From Quillaja saponaria (Eukaryota > Streptophyta > Magnoliopsida > Fabales > Quillajaceae): a stretch of 64,000 nt of DNA. A program made the position numbers and the translations under genes. The notes beneath the pieces are model-generated. The model had not been told where the DNA came from, made no database searches, and worked only from the letters and a program-made list of their open reading frames with translations. Below, piece by piece: positions 13,061 through 25,080 of this stretch. The stretch is taken from NCBI GenBank assembly GCA_029379385.1, contig CM055605.1:16155001-16219000 (forward strand). Direction: 5' to 3'. Position 1 is the first letter of the stretch; the number at the start of each line of letters is the position of its first letter.

Positions 13061-13229
13061 CTGACAGAGTACATTAGTGAGTCAAAATTGTTTTGTCTAC
13101 AATTTATGGGCTCAAAACAGTTTCATCCCAAATTTAGTGAAGTCAAAACTTTTGTACAAGTTTAAAGGACGTGAATCAGTCTATTAATGGAGGTAAAAAG
13201 CAGCATCAACACCTAGGGATGCTTTATTT
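13061..13229. other. Spacer between two LINE remnants
   Basis: Contains AAATTTAGTGAAGTCAAAAC near 13130, which resembles the motif at 203-226 on the far side of the LINE. No gene is visible. Confidence 0.35.
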
Positions 13230-14000
13230 GATTTAGAATAAAGCAAGAACATCAGTCATTGGACTAGGGATATGTATGCAAATATTTGGTTATCAAAAGC
13301 CCATCTTGAAGCAAACCATATCTTACTTGTAAAGGGACAATCGTAGAGAAGATGGTATTGAGTCTCTCCATAAGATTACAAAAGGGACACTTAAAATCCA
13401 AAATAAGGAAGACTGGACTAATGTGAGTCTTATTCATACCCTAAGCTCGACTTAAGTGATAAGTAGATTTAATGTCAAATTTCCCATTGGGATTCAGATA
13501 CCAAACCCTCCTATCAGGGATATCTTTAATAGGAATTGTAATTGTCATAATTTCCTTAGCAATATGGCGGTTAAAATGGGTAAAGATTTTGAGGGAATCC
13601 CAATGCTTGGTTTCTTCAATGAACATGTCAAAGACTAGGTTGACTCATGCTTTTCTTTCATTTCTAGGAAAAAAATTTAAGTTGGGCAAATTAGGGACTC
13701 ATGGATCCTTCTAAATGTTGATAGAGGCACTATTACCCATTGAAAATAGAGCTTTTTTGCCTTTGCTTGCATCATTCTTTTCCAAATCTAGCTCTATTAA
13801 CAAAGCTTACATTATTGAAATTCTTTTATTTTAAGTGTTTGTCCTTCATAATATATGTCCAAAGAGCATTTTCAGCAAACAAAAGCTCCATCCCTAACTT
13901 TCCCAAGAACATCTTATTGTTCCTAATAGTTCTCCAAAACCCAAACCCACCCTTCCCTTTCATGCTACAGATTCTAGAAAGTGATTTTTCTCCAGTACCA
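13230..14000 (-). pseudogene. Second LINE remnant: C-terminal RT and zinc-binding (zf-RVT) domain
   Basis: On the minus strand, 14000-13800 reads parts of GLGFRTIRNNKMFLGKL and NALWTYIMKD, the conserved block after the RT in LINE ORF2. At 13626-13441 it reads RRVWYLNPNGKFDIKSTY, matching the W....G.F.VKSAY core of the reverse-transcriptase zinc-binding domain, followed near 13390-13290 by ETQYHLLYDCPF. This belongs to a different LINE lineage from the one at 230-13060, because that type lacks a zf-RVT domain in the part seen here. Stops and frame changes mark it as dead. The right edge at about 14000 abuts an LTR-like sequence. Confidence 0.75.
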
Positions 14001-14001
14001 C

Positions 14002-15420
14002 TATAACACCCTATCTTCCTTAATCCTTTACTTAACTTAAGTAGTGCCTTAATTAAAGATTAATTAGTCATTAATCATTAGGACATCAAAGTTACCTTTA
14101 CTTTTATTCTTTTAAAACTGAATTATTGTATATTCATTTTTATTTTTATTTTGCATGTTACAAAGGAACATCTTAAATAGTTTCCTTAAACTTTCTTACT
14201 ATATTTACCTTGAACATTACTTAACTAATTTATTACCTATGAGACTTAAACTTATATCTTTAATTAATTCTTTATTGATTCATTGAACTAAGATTGATTT
14301 ATAGCTCTATACTCTTGATTCTCCTTTTAATACGTCCTTAGTGAATTACTACTTAGTCAATTGGTCCTATATTCTTTACACAATTCATCTTAATTGACAT
14401 CCTATCATTTGTTTCATTTGTTCTTTAGTTAATTGACTCTTTCTTTCTCTTTAGAAATTGCCTAGCCGAATTGAACACATTGGTTACAAAGTCATATTAC
14501 ACCTATTTACTCACGTATTTATTTACATACATGGTTTTGACCAAAGAGGAGCTTTTTACACATACTAACAAGCTTCCTCCTAAGACATTAAGTCTAAATC
14601 AAAATTCTAGTTACTAAATTATACAATAAGGGCCTTTACATGACCATTCCTTTCTTTGAACCAGTAATCAACCACTTGCCCTTTTTCTTGTTCCATAAAC
14701 CATGCTTTCTTCCAAAGAAAACAATACACATCCATGGCACTAATTAATCTGCACATAAAAATGAAGAAAAGTGAGTTGAACCTCAACAAGCATTCATACA
14801 TAACAACAAAGGATTCTTGATGGCAGTTTTAGAAATATAGGAATATGCAATGTAAATTAGCCTTTGTCTTCATTTCCTTTAAGTTTCTCAAAAAGGATTC
14901 ATTTTACTCATTTTCCATTTCATATGCATGAAGGATATAAGAGTAGCATGAAGAATATAATTGAGTAACAAGGAAGTGGCTTTCAAAGCAAAGATAAAAT
15001 AAAATAAAGGAATGCATGAATACTTGCCTAATACCCTTAGTGTTTGTTTTTCTTTCTTTCTTTCTTTTCCTACGCCTCCTCCTTCCTCCTTTCCTTTCTC
15101 GATTTTCCTTCTCCTTCTTTTCTCCTTCGATTTTTACCCCTTCTTTCCTCCTAGTTCACGGTTTTGCCTAGAAAGGAGTTAGTGTCAGTGTGGGTGTGCT
15201 GTTGGTCTACTGTTGTTGTGCTCACTGTCACCGGTAGTCGAGCGTTTTTGCCTAGAAAGCTCACTAGGAGATCTTCTACATACTTTTTCATCCAAGGTAT
15301 GCTCTCTGTGTCTTTCTTTTTTGGATTAGCAAAATGTTATTACTATCAAAAGCTAAGAATGATGCACCTTCTTTGTTCTTTGATTGTTTCTTCCTGATCC
15401 TATTTAAGATAGTTTCCTGC
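14002..15420 (+). repeat. LTR-like sequence (possible truncated gypsy LTR)
   Basis: It begins with TATAACACCC, close to the TGTAACACCC or TGTTATAACCC heads of gypsy LTRs, directly against the LINE remnant. It includes a pyrimidine-rich block (15040-15150) and a GC-richer transcribed-leader-like block (15155-15300) with a duplicated TTTTGCCTAGAAAG motif at 15163 and 15246. No matching second copy or LTR end with a primer-binding site is seen, so this is a weak call. Confidence 0.3.
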
Positions 15421-16520
15421 ATTTTTAATGAGCTTCACTTTATGTATTGAGTATTTTTTTTTTTTTTTTACCATTGCAAGGCACTGAATCTCCATTTTTA
15501 CTATTAAATATGCATCATTAAATAAACAAGGCACCAAATCCCCATTTTAAGTGTTTCTCCACTTTTATTTAACTTTGAGACGTTTGAGATGGAGAGACGT
15601 AGTGAGCTTGGCTTCTTTGGTTTCTAAGATCTTGATATGAGCTCTCCCACAATTTTGGCTCATTGTGAGATAAGGGATATTTGTAGGTCTTTTTAACACT
15701 AAAAGGTTTAAGTAACAAGGACATAGGGTACTTTTCTGTTATATTTTCTGAACCAAGGAAGTATAGAAATATATCATTGTAGACGCTTTCCTTTTCACAT
15801 ATCATACTATTTCCTCTAAACTTCAATTTTCACTCATCATTGGAACTGAACCACTCATACTTTTGAGTACCATGGATCTGAATTGACTTGGTGCAAAGTT
15901 AGGGGGAAAAATTGAAAGATAAGCTTAATTCTGAATTTAACGTAGGTCATGGATGTTGTTGTTAGGACTTAGGAGAGGTAATTTGTTATAGATAAATGAG
16001 TAGATGAAGACTAAAAATTACATAGGAAGAAGTTTTAGAGAAAAAAAAATATATATAGTTGATTTTAACTAGTTTGAAATTTTAAATTTAATTGAGTTGA
16101 GTTGTAGAATTTTGATAATTTTAAATCGGCTCACTAGCTCATTGAATGCTTAAGATTGGCCATGTCCCAAAGGGAGAGGGATGATACATAGCAATACATG
16201 GACCTTTTGTTAGCCAATTTGTGTAGAAAATTGGTGAGATTCCTATATTGAAAAAGAACCCCTAAGCTTGCTTGACTCTAAATTGATAATGTAATCAAAC
16301 TATTATATTTTACTTTTATATGAAATGGTATAATGAGTAATATCATAAATTAATTAGATACTAACCTAATACGTATTACTATATTAGCACCAAATTTTAG
16401 TATTTACCAAACTCTAGCTTTTGCTTTGGTAATTGCAATTCTGATATTATTATATTGTGTAAGCAACTATGCTTTTAAGACAAATGTATGGTTTTGAGCG
16501 TTTTGAGAAAGTGAACAAAA
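15421..16520. other. No gene recognised
   Basis: AT-rich sequence with a poly-T run at 15450-15470. I see no conserved coding signature on either strand. A minus-strand frame at 15826-15569 has no recognisable domain. Confidence 0.4.
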
Positions 16521-16522
16521 TT

Positions 16523-16775
16523 GAGCTACCTTTCACTGTAATTGTTACTATTTTTCCTATTCTATTCTTACTTAATGAAAGATTCTTCATTATTGTTCAA
16601 AGTTTAGGTACCTTTCACTACAATTTTTATTATTGTTCCTGTTCCGTTCTTACTTATAGAGTGGCTATGTGTTATAAGCTTATATTTATTTAATATAATT
16701 TATGAGCACAGTTCTTTCATATGCGAGTCAAACTTGAAAGCTTTAACAATAATTCTTCATTATTGTTCAAAGTTG
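16523..16775 (+). repeat. Imperfect tandem duplication, about 83-bp unit
   Basis: CTACCTTTCACTGTAATTG near 16526 recurs as GTACCTTTCACTACAATTT near 16608, each followed by TTCCTRTTCYRTTCTTACTTA. The segment TTCTTCATTATTGTTCAAAG at about 16582 recurs at about 16753. The right part overlaps the end of the UGT pseudogene. Confidence 0.6.
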
Positions 16776-17200
16776 TGCTATGTGACATATTAGGGTTTGT
16801 TAGAGTAGGAAACGAGTTGAGATTGTTGTAGAATCTGTATATATAGCATAGAGTGCACAAGGCTGAATCCAAAGCATGCATACGGTAGTTTGTACTCAAT
16901 AGCTACATTTGTTGCCCATGGGACAAAGGGGTTACTAATAATGCAAGAGATGTTTTTATAACTAGTACCACAGAAGTGGTCTTTGATGAGCTTTGAGAGG
17001 TCAGTGGGTCCAAATTTGCCTAAGGGCTCCATGTAATGGTCCAGGTCCTTTTTGTCTTGGTCAACACTTATGCCATTTAAGAAAAATAGTACTTGGACTC
17101 CTGAAAATAGAAGAGAAAGGTAATTTTGATCTAACATTATCTTATTTGCTGCATGATTCATTATGTCCTCCTCCAAGAGATGGCCTGTATCTATTGTTAA
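16717..17200 (-). pseudogene. UDP-glycosyltransferase (UGT), N-terminal fragment
   Basis: The minus strand from 17176 reads part of a plant family-1 glycosyltransferase N-terminal domain: FFLNGISVDQDKKDLDHYME, then LGKFGPTDLSKLIKDHF, then ISCIISNPFVPWATNVA. After a frameshift near 16850 the reading continues in another frame with YRFYNNLNSFPTLTNPNM. This matches the acceptor-binding half of UGT74/75/84-like enzymes that glucosylate small phenolic or hormone substrates. Only about 150 of the usual 460-480 residues remain. The C-terminal PSPG box that binds UDP-sugar is absent, as is the N-terminal start. The spacing of motifs fits a single frameshifted, truncated copy. The exact UGT group is uncertain. 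Confidence 0.75.
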
Positions 17201-18768
17201 ATTTGGTTCTTTACTATAATTATACCATAAGTAATGTTATGTGCATAATCTAGTTCTAATTTTCACTATGGTCTTGTTTTTTCAACCTGTGATTAGTTCT
17301 CAATTTAGTCAGTTTACTAGATTAAATCGAAGAGAACTCTTACTGTCAAAAGGGAAACAGGAGCCAGTGACTTCATATCTTAGTTTGGTTTTTTCTTAAT
17401 AATATGGAAGGGTGAGGTGTTGATGAGCATAATTAAGTATTGAAAAAACAATGGCCAAGCAGAAACGGTAAAACAGTTTGGAGTTTAGAAACATCAATGA
17501 TATACCATAAATTGAACGCTTCTATTTTATCTGAATTTGGAGGTATCAGTGGGATCTACGGAAATAGACAAGATGTCTTGAAGAGTGCATTTGGAAAATA
17601 TTAGGTAGGGTCCACAGAAAAAAAGAAAAAAGAAAAAAAAAAGACTCTTTGAGATGAAAAGTGAGAAAGGCCACCAACTCATTACATGAATTCTAAATAA
17701 CATCTAATATGATCCAAAGTGACCTATTAGGCATAATTTTACACCACATGCATACATTAGCATTTAGATGCACTTCCTAATAATTGTTTTTAAGTTCTGT
17801 TTAAGTAAGCTTGCACACTGTTACTCACTGGTACTAAAACTGGACCTTAATCCAACCCTTTCACTCCTATAAATTCCTCCACTCCTCACACTTCCAATCA
17901 TTGGTTTAGTTGGAAGAAATATAGTATTTGTGAAGTATTTACTGGTTATTTTCTTTTGTTACCTAATTTCCCCTTGAATTAATTAGTGCACTGTTATCTG
18001 GATGAGTTTTTCTCTGGTTGTGCTTGGTGCTTCAGTTCTTTGGTTTTGATTGATTATAACAAGTGCTTGTTAAAAGGGAAGTGGGTCCTAAACTCATTTG
18101 TAATCAATCTATTCTTTTTTCATAAAAGTTTCTTGCTATTAAGAAAAAAAAAATCAATTTATTCGTATACATAGATGAATACAACTCTTCTAACCTTTAA
18201 ATTTGTATGTTCATATCTTTCTTAATCACTTATATTCATATCATATCTTTACTATTCACTTAACAAACTTAATAATTTGTTTGGAACTTATTGATTCTAC
18301 ATTTGGGTGCTTCTTCATCAACTGCTCCATAATCATCTCACAATCCAATAGTTGATGAGCAAGAGGAGTAAGATCTGACTCTGAGATGCTTATTTTTAAA
18401 TTTACTTATTTGTTATTAATGATTAGAAAATGATATTTTTTTATTCTAGTATCAATTTTATGAATGATTTGATATTTATCAGGTATATCATAAAAAAATT
18501 TAAAAAACAGAATTTAAAATTTAAAATACTGCCCTGTTAGTGTCCATTATTGTACTATCAATGTCATTTACAAGTGGATGCTGATATATGCAAAAAATAT
18601 CTACCTATCAGTATTCACTTGTCATCTTCCACTTATCAGAAATGGACACTGAAAGTATTAGCGTTCACTTTCCAGTTTCTACAGAGTGGACATTTATAAT
18701 TCTTTAAACGCATTGGCGTTTATTATTAGTGTACACAAGGTGGCCTTGTGGATGTTGAAGCGCGAACA
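17201..18768. other. No gene recognised; repeat-like DNA
   Basis: Contains a TATA-like CTATAAATTCC at 17869 followed by CT-rich sequence, a short frame at 17986-18174 that ends in a poly-A tract (18144-18154), and around 18530-18690 diverged short repeats (GTGTCCATT, CACTTGTCAT, ATGGACACT). I cannot assign a family. It may include a decayed non-autonomous element. Confidence 0.35.
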
Positions 18769-20690
18769 TGTCACAACCCAATATAAGCCATAACTTGCAA
18801 GACAACCAAGGCAAGTTGAGGACCACCTTTGTCCAAACTAGCCTCAAACCAAGATGAAAGAAAATGAGAACTCAATCAATGAATTGTGATATACAACAAT
18901 TGAACAATTTTTCATAATCTATTGTAACTGCAAAATAACACTTTAAGAATACAAAATACTGAGTTAGTACAAAATATCAAGTTCTAGTGAAGAACAAATG
19001 CTAGTACTTCCAAGACTCCAAATAGTGACACGGTTAAACAAGTATCCATATAACTAGAAAAGAAGAGTGGAATGAGCTTCAACAAACTCAGTGAGTTGGC
19101 AAGTGCAACACATGTGCAAGGAAGGGAACAAATTGATGTGCAATTTTTTAATTTTATTTTAATTTTTTTTTACATGAAAACATTACATACATTAATTAAC
19201 AAAATTTACCTTTCATAAATTTTCACAAAAAATTATCACTTTCAATTCAAGAAATATTTTCAGAAAGTATTATCATTTAAATTTCAATTAATTTTAGTTT
19301 AACAAAAAACACTGTCATAAGCATGTCCATAAAAAGTTTTCAAGAATATATGAAAAGAAATTCCTAGTGTGGTGCCATGTGTATTAAACTCCTAATGAAA
19401 ACAAAATCATTATATCAACCACTCAATTGACTTAAATGCTACACAAGGAGAACTAAAGAAACCTCAAAAGAATCTAACTAAATCTCAAAGATCAAACATG
19501 AGATAGCTTACCGACTACGCCCTAAGAAGGATATGATAAACCAAAAGATTCCCAAACAAAACCTAAGAACAATCAACTATACAACCTTGAACTTAACACC
19601 CAAAATATTAAATTTCTCATAATCATAACTTACAACTCTATAAACTAAATCCTAAAATTACTAACTAAACATTTAAAACACTAATGGCCTCAATGCTTTA
19701 ACTTCGAAACTCAAACAAATTACACCAACTTATCTAATAAACATCTTACATCAAAATAAAAATATAGAACCAATAGGACGGTTCCATGAAAACCACTATA
19801 CAAATTGAAAGCAAGTCAAATATCACAATCCATAATTTATAAACTACATAAGTCTAAATCCTAGCACAAGACTGAATCAAAGAAAAATTTTTAAGTCTCA
19901 AAGAATATTCTAACTAAACTTTATACAAAACCACTTCCGATTACTGCTCCAGCTAAAACAATAGTAGATCTAGAAAAATTCAGTCTACAAGTCCATCTAT
20001 AACTTAGGTGCCAAAATCTATCAACTCAACGATTATAGTACCAGAACCTTTGTCAGCTTCCTCCTTAGCTACTCTCTTCTATAGTTCTTTGCATTCAACC
20101 ACTCCCTTATCTTTGAAAACCCAGTCAGCTAAGGCTGAGAAATTGATTTACATAATTATTTTTCATTTCCCAACAAAAACTCCTAAGCAAAACCAAAGAG
20201 AAGCCAAACAATCCAAAAGATTAAATGAGCAAAATGTAAGCATGATTCCTGTAAAAAGTAATCCTAACAAAAATGGACCACCATCTAGTAGTTCTAAAAA
20301 CTACCAAATAATTATCAATTGTACTCATATCTAAAATTCAATATCAAAATAGATTTATATCACATTATAAACTCAAATCATTAAATGACCAAACTTTTCG
20401 CATCAAGTGGTCAGCAATCATTTCATATTATTTACTTTGACATGTATCATCTCATCAAATAACCATACACAATCATTTTATATCAACTTTCTCAAAAATA
20501 AATAATTTCATGTCAAATTCTCACAATTGTATTACAACCACTTTTAAAGAACAAAACTAACTAATCAAAATTATTTGTTCCAGAACTAGTCTCTAATGCA
20601 AGTCTTCCAATCAAAAACTTCAATGACTACAAAACAAAACCTTTTTCATATCATATGCAAACAAAATCATTTAAAAATTAAATCATGCTG
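18769..20690 (-). repeat. LTR-like block, minus strand (possible solo gypsy LTR)
   Basis: It starts with TGTCACAACCC, the reverse complement of a GGGTTGTGACA LTR end. On the minus strand near 19105-19075 it carries AACTCACTGAGTTTGTTG, similar to the GCTCACTGAGTCC block of the other gypsy LTRs in this window. No primer-binding site, polypurine tract or coding region of its own is seen, and the right edge near the poly-T at 20698-20711 is arbitrary. Confidence 0.35.
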
Positions 20691-20802
20691 GATGTATTTT
20701 TTTTTTTTTTCAAAGCAATGCTATGTGTGTAATTATCTTTAACCTCAACCAAGCAAACAATATAATTTGAATTAGTCTGAATAGGAGTTTGAGTGAGTTA
20801 AA

Positions 20803-23573
20803 TGTGTTATAACCCGATGTTAGTATGTACGATTCAAAATGGTTGCGCGTAATTCATTGTGATTAGGTGAATAAATTAAAATGTAATGAGATTACTATTT
20901 GTATTATATATATATATATGTAATATAAGAATTAAAATTTTGTTACCACATTATTTGTTAGTATGAAACTTGAAATTTAATTGTATAAATTATATTGATA
21001 AAACAATAATAATAACAATAAGTGTTTAAATAAAATAAAAAGCTAGAAACCAGAGGTGTTATATATATATAACTTAAATCTACACCACAAAATTTACATT
21101 TGACTTTTGACCATTTTAGTTTTAGCTTTATTTATTTTATCTTTTCTCCTTCTTTCCACTTACATAAGTTTGCAACACCTTATTTCCTCTAGCTTGGTTG
21201 AGCACTATTTTACAAATAAACTCATTGATTTTCTTGCTTTCCAATCTTTGGCTAAGAAATCTCTAGTTTTCTCTTGTTTTATTTAAGTTTAAGGTATAAA
21301 TTTCCCTTCCTTACTTTATCCTTTACCTTGTACATTTTATTCTCTTTCTTGTGTGGAGTTTTGTGTTCCTTTCATGGTGTTTATGGCTGCCGTTGGTCTT
21401 CAAGGAGAGATTACATATGTTATCTTCAACCATGAGTTCTTTATGTGAGTGTGTTTTAAGTGTGTGTATGTGTGTGTGTGGTATAACAAAAGAAAAGGGC
21501 TGCTACTGGACCATAGAAGACATGCCCTGTTGTGGCATGGTTTCCACCTTAAATTGCTACCATCTAAGGGCAAGTTTCAGGCCGTGGGGGAAGGAGGAAA
21601 CAAGGAGTAGTTATGACAACTCAACCCTTCCATTTAGGCATGAAAGGAAAAGTTTGATTGATAGCATACCTTCATGTTGTTGTCCCCTATTTTGGGGCAA
21701 ACCTTGAAATGTTGTTATCCTTCTTGCTTACTTATTAAAGGAATAAAAATGGGCGATGGGATAGGCTTATAAGATAGCACGACAGCTAGAAAAGAAAAGG
21801 GAAAGTAAACTTTTCTTGCCGAGAGTTTCTTATAGAATTGATGGAGTTTAAAGTAATCCCTAATTCAAGCAGTAAAAGAATTGTATTGAGAACTAATATT
21901 GACCTTGAAGTATTATTATTACAAGAGGAATATGTGCAAAAATTTTCTTCCCTTGGAACCTTAGTTTAGTTTAAGTTACTTATGGTAAATTACGAGTTGT
22001 AATCATTTCAGTGAAGTGATGTGTTGGGAATTCCTTTTACTTAATTAAAAGAATGAAATTGGTAGATAATTAGGAAACATAAAATTTCTTTATGTTAAGG
22101 TTAATACTTGTTAAGTTCAAAAAAGCTTAAGCATAGGGAATTAAGATAGTTTAAATTATTGATTTACTTAAAGTTTTGGTGAATTTTCAATAAAAAAGTT
22201 TAATTGGAAAAAATATATGAACGGAGGTCAAGGATTAACTATGTATGTTAACAATTGATAAAATGTTTATGAGAAATTGAATGTAAGATATCCATAATAA
22301 TTAATGTCGAAGTAGCATATTGAATGGATATATAAAGGATTGAGGAATCCTAGAATTAATAATGCAATGATTGCACAGAGTAATATATGAATTTATGATT
22401 TTTAGCTTTAGATAATGTAGAGAACATTCTGACACCTTCGCAGACTAGACCCATGAACTAATTACATCCTTGAGCTTTGTAAGTGAATTACATGCACTTT
22501 GGTTGCCAGATAATTATGTGAAATAATTTATGTGACTTTGAGTATTCGAATTATGTTTTTTATTTGATATTATTTGTGGTTGATAAGGGCCAACAAAGTG
22601 AAATTTTTTGAGAAATGATTTTTACTTCCAAAATTAGAATTCAGGTGCACCTAGGATATTCTGATTTGATATTCTGAAATATTCTGATTATGATAAATGC
22701 TTCAAAAGAATTGAATGCTCAGCCTCGGTAGGATTGATTGTGTATGGAAAATAAATTTATATTGTGCGGGTGCGGAAATGCTTAGTGGGTGGAAAGATAC
22801 TATTTTACGATGCTGAGTTACTCGGTTGGCCCTTTGTATGCTTTGATTGCTTTGCTTGGAATTGTGAACTTTGAACATTTCAATTGATTTATTTATGTCA
22901 TGGAACATATGAATCATGACCTTATGATGATTACAGGTATATACGTGTACTATTGAATTATAAAATGAATTCGGTTAAATGAGATTAACAAATGATATGT
23001 CTTATTATGTGTTGATTAATGCTAGTATGCTCATAGTACATTGTTTGCTTACTAAGTCCTTGTGATTCACACTTTCATCTGTTGTTACGTTTTTTTCTTT
23101 TTTTTTAATCAAGAAAGCAGTGTTTGCCTTGTACAAATTTGTGACTTGCTAACACTGTGGCGGCACAGTATATCTTGGAATCGTAAATTTATAGCTCAAA
23201 GGACAAAACTTGCAATAACTTTAGGCATTATGTACTATTGTGTATATTAGTTGAATTGTAGTTATGGATTTGTTGTTAGGAACTGAGGACCTCTGTATAC
23301 ATTGATATTATTGTTTACTGATGACTTGTAACCAGGTTATTTATGTATTTACTATTGGGCATGTTCCACTATAGGGAGCCTCTGCCGAATTTTCAAGAAA
23401 TATTTTGTCTTTAATAACAAGTTCATAGTTTTACTTTAATTCAGTAAAAAATTTCTTGGTTTTAACTATAAGTGTTCAAGAGTCATTTATGTTCAGTAAA
23501 TGTGAAGTCAGGGTTACAAGGATTTGGTTATCCATTCCTTTGGCTAGTTATACCATCATTTGAGGGTGTGACA
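20803..23573 (+). repeat. 5' LTR of the Tekay-type element (2,771 bp)
   Basis: It starts TGTGTTATAACCC and ends GGGTGTGACA, giving TGT...ACA termini directly before a primer-binding site. It includes a TA microsatellite (20908-20922), a GC-richer block with short frames at 21351-21707, and the conserved blocks GGTTGATAAGGGCCAACAAA (near 22580) and GGTTATCCATTCCTTTGG (near 23527). Both conserved blocks recur in the solo LTR at 52800-54924. Confidence 0.88.
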
Positions 23574-23592
23574 AATTAGTATCAAAGTAAGG
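23574..23592 (+). other. Primer-binding site (tRNA-iMet type, diverged)
   Basis: AATTAGTATCAAAGTAAGG directly follows the LTR end. It resembles the TTGGTATCAGAGC primer site complementary to initiator tRNA-Met with a few changes. Confidence 0.75.
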
Positions 23593-23819
23593 TTTAAAGG
23601 TCAGTGACTACAAGTATGGCATGTTGTTGTTTTGTCTACGTATATTACCCGGGGCATTTGTGGACTTAGTGATGCATTCCAATTTGTCCTGAAACTTTAA
23701 GTTGTGATTTATTTAGTGCATTGTACTTCACTTTATTTTATGAATGTATATTGAACTTATGTATATTTGTTTTAGATATGATGTGATGTAGTAGTTGTGT
23801 TGCGAGTCGAGGAAGGTAG

Positions 23820-25080
23820 TAGGATGCTGGCTCCAACCATGGATCTACCAGTCTCCAGCCACCAGTGGTCACAAGTAGAGGACAACGAGGAGGTGGTAGA
23901 GGCAGAGGTAGAGCTACTAAACCAGTTCAGGCAACAACCCTTGGTCCTGATCTAGAGAAGTTGGTGCAAGGACTAGACCGTGTTCAGAGGATCGTAGGTG
24001 ACTTAGTTAGGATTTTGGCCCAACAACACCAAGCTCAACCATAGCCTCCAGCAGCTCCTATTCAGCCTTAACAAGAGGCAATCCCTCTTATTCCAGTTCA
24101 GTAGGAACGGGGAGCCTTTATAGTGCTACATGATTTCTGTAAGATACAGCCACAGAGATTTTTAGGTATGGACCCAGCACAGGATTCTTATAGTTTTCTA
24201 AAGGAGTCTGATAGACTATGTATAACTTTGGGGTGTGTTCCCGCTCATGCTATGAAGTTAATCAATTATATGATGTAGCTCATGAGTGGTACAAGATGTT
24301 TACACAACGGAGGACAGAGCCAATGCCACTTACATGGCCAGAGTTCGGAAGGAATTTTACTGATCATTTCTTACTTGAGAGTGTGCATGATAAGCATGCT
24401 CAGGATTTTAACTGATTAGTTTAGACAGAGGGCATGTCAATGGTAAAGTATGAGACTTGATTTACTAGATTATCCCATTTTACCCCGTATTTAGTAGTTA
24501 CTAAGCAGATTCAAGTGAGGAGATTTGTTAATGGCTTAAGAGAATATTTATTCAGATTAGTGTTCGTAACAAACCCTACTACCTATACTCAGGTCGATGA
24601 TGCTGCATACCAATTGAAGACTCGAGTTATGGAGAAACAGTCAGAGCGTGGGAGTCATATGAAGGCAAGTCTCTAGTCCTTTGACTTTTATAGCTGGTAG
24701 TTCTCATAGACATGGGGGTGAATTTACTTCTAGATAGGGTTTGTTCAGAGGAGGTTTTCAGCTGGGTAGAAGTCAAATGAGGTCGAGTTCAAGAGCTCAG
24801 TCACAGGGGGTGTCGTCTAGCAGACCCTGATTATATGAGTTTCCTGTATATTCTACCTATGGTAATTGACATACTGTGCAGTATAGATTGGGGATAGGTG
24901 TGTGTTTTAAATATGGAGCAATAGGTCATTATATTAGAGACTGTCTATTATTGAGAGGGCAGTCTACTCCAACTGGGACATCTTCATTAGTTCAGGGTAG
25001 ACCTATTACCTGTGACACTTACGAGACCTTAGGGAGGACATAGTGGTTATTCTAGAGGTTCATTATCAATGGGAAAAGGT
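23820..25080 (+). pseudogene. gag: Gypsy gag, decayed
   Basis: A nucleocapsid-type gag. The retrotransposon-gag core runs at about 24150-24670: RFLGMDPAQDSYSFLKESD, then AHEWYKMFTQRRTEPMPLTW in the next frame, then FVNGLREYLFRLVF. At about 24898-24945 lies a CCHC zinc knuckle reading CFKYGAIGHYIRDC, in which the second cysteine is replaced by tyrosine. Arginine/glycine-rich tracts precede the core (23870-23920). Frame changes near 24240 and stops near 24415 and 24420 break it. Gag would package element RNA in virus-like particles. Confidence 0.85.

Noticed and set aside
185..13150. Similar TTTAGTGA(A)GTCAAAAC motifs on both sides of the LINE as a possible target duplication
   Set aside because: Too diverged and too far from definable LINE ends to be a convincing duplication.
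13456..14006. Plus-strand open frames
   Set aside because: The minus strand carries recognisable LINE zf-RVT coding; the plus frames are its shadows.
20008..20334. 108-codon plus-strand frame rich in S, T and K
   Set aside because: Lies in an LTR-like block on the opposite strand and shows no family signature.
21351..21707. 118-codon frame inside the 5' LTR, with a related frame in the 3' LTR (29053-29319)
   Set aside because: Both copies are within LTRs and the frames differ in length and start. The conservation is due to LTR duplication, not to a gene.
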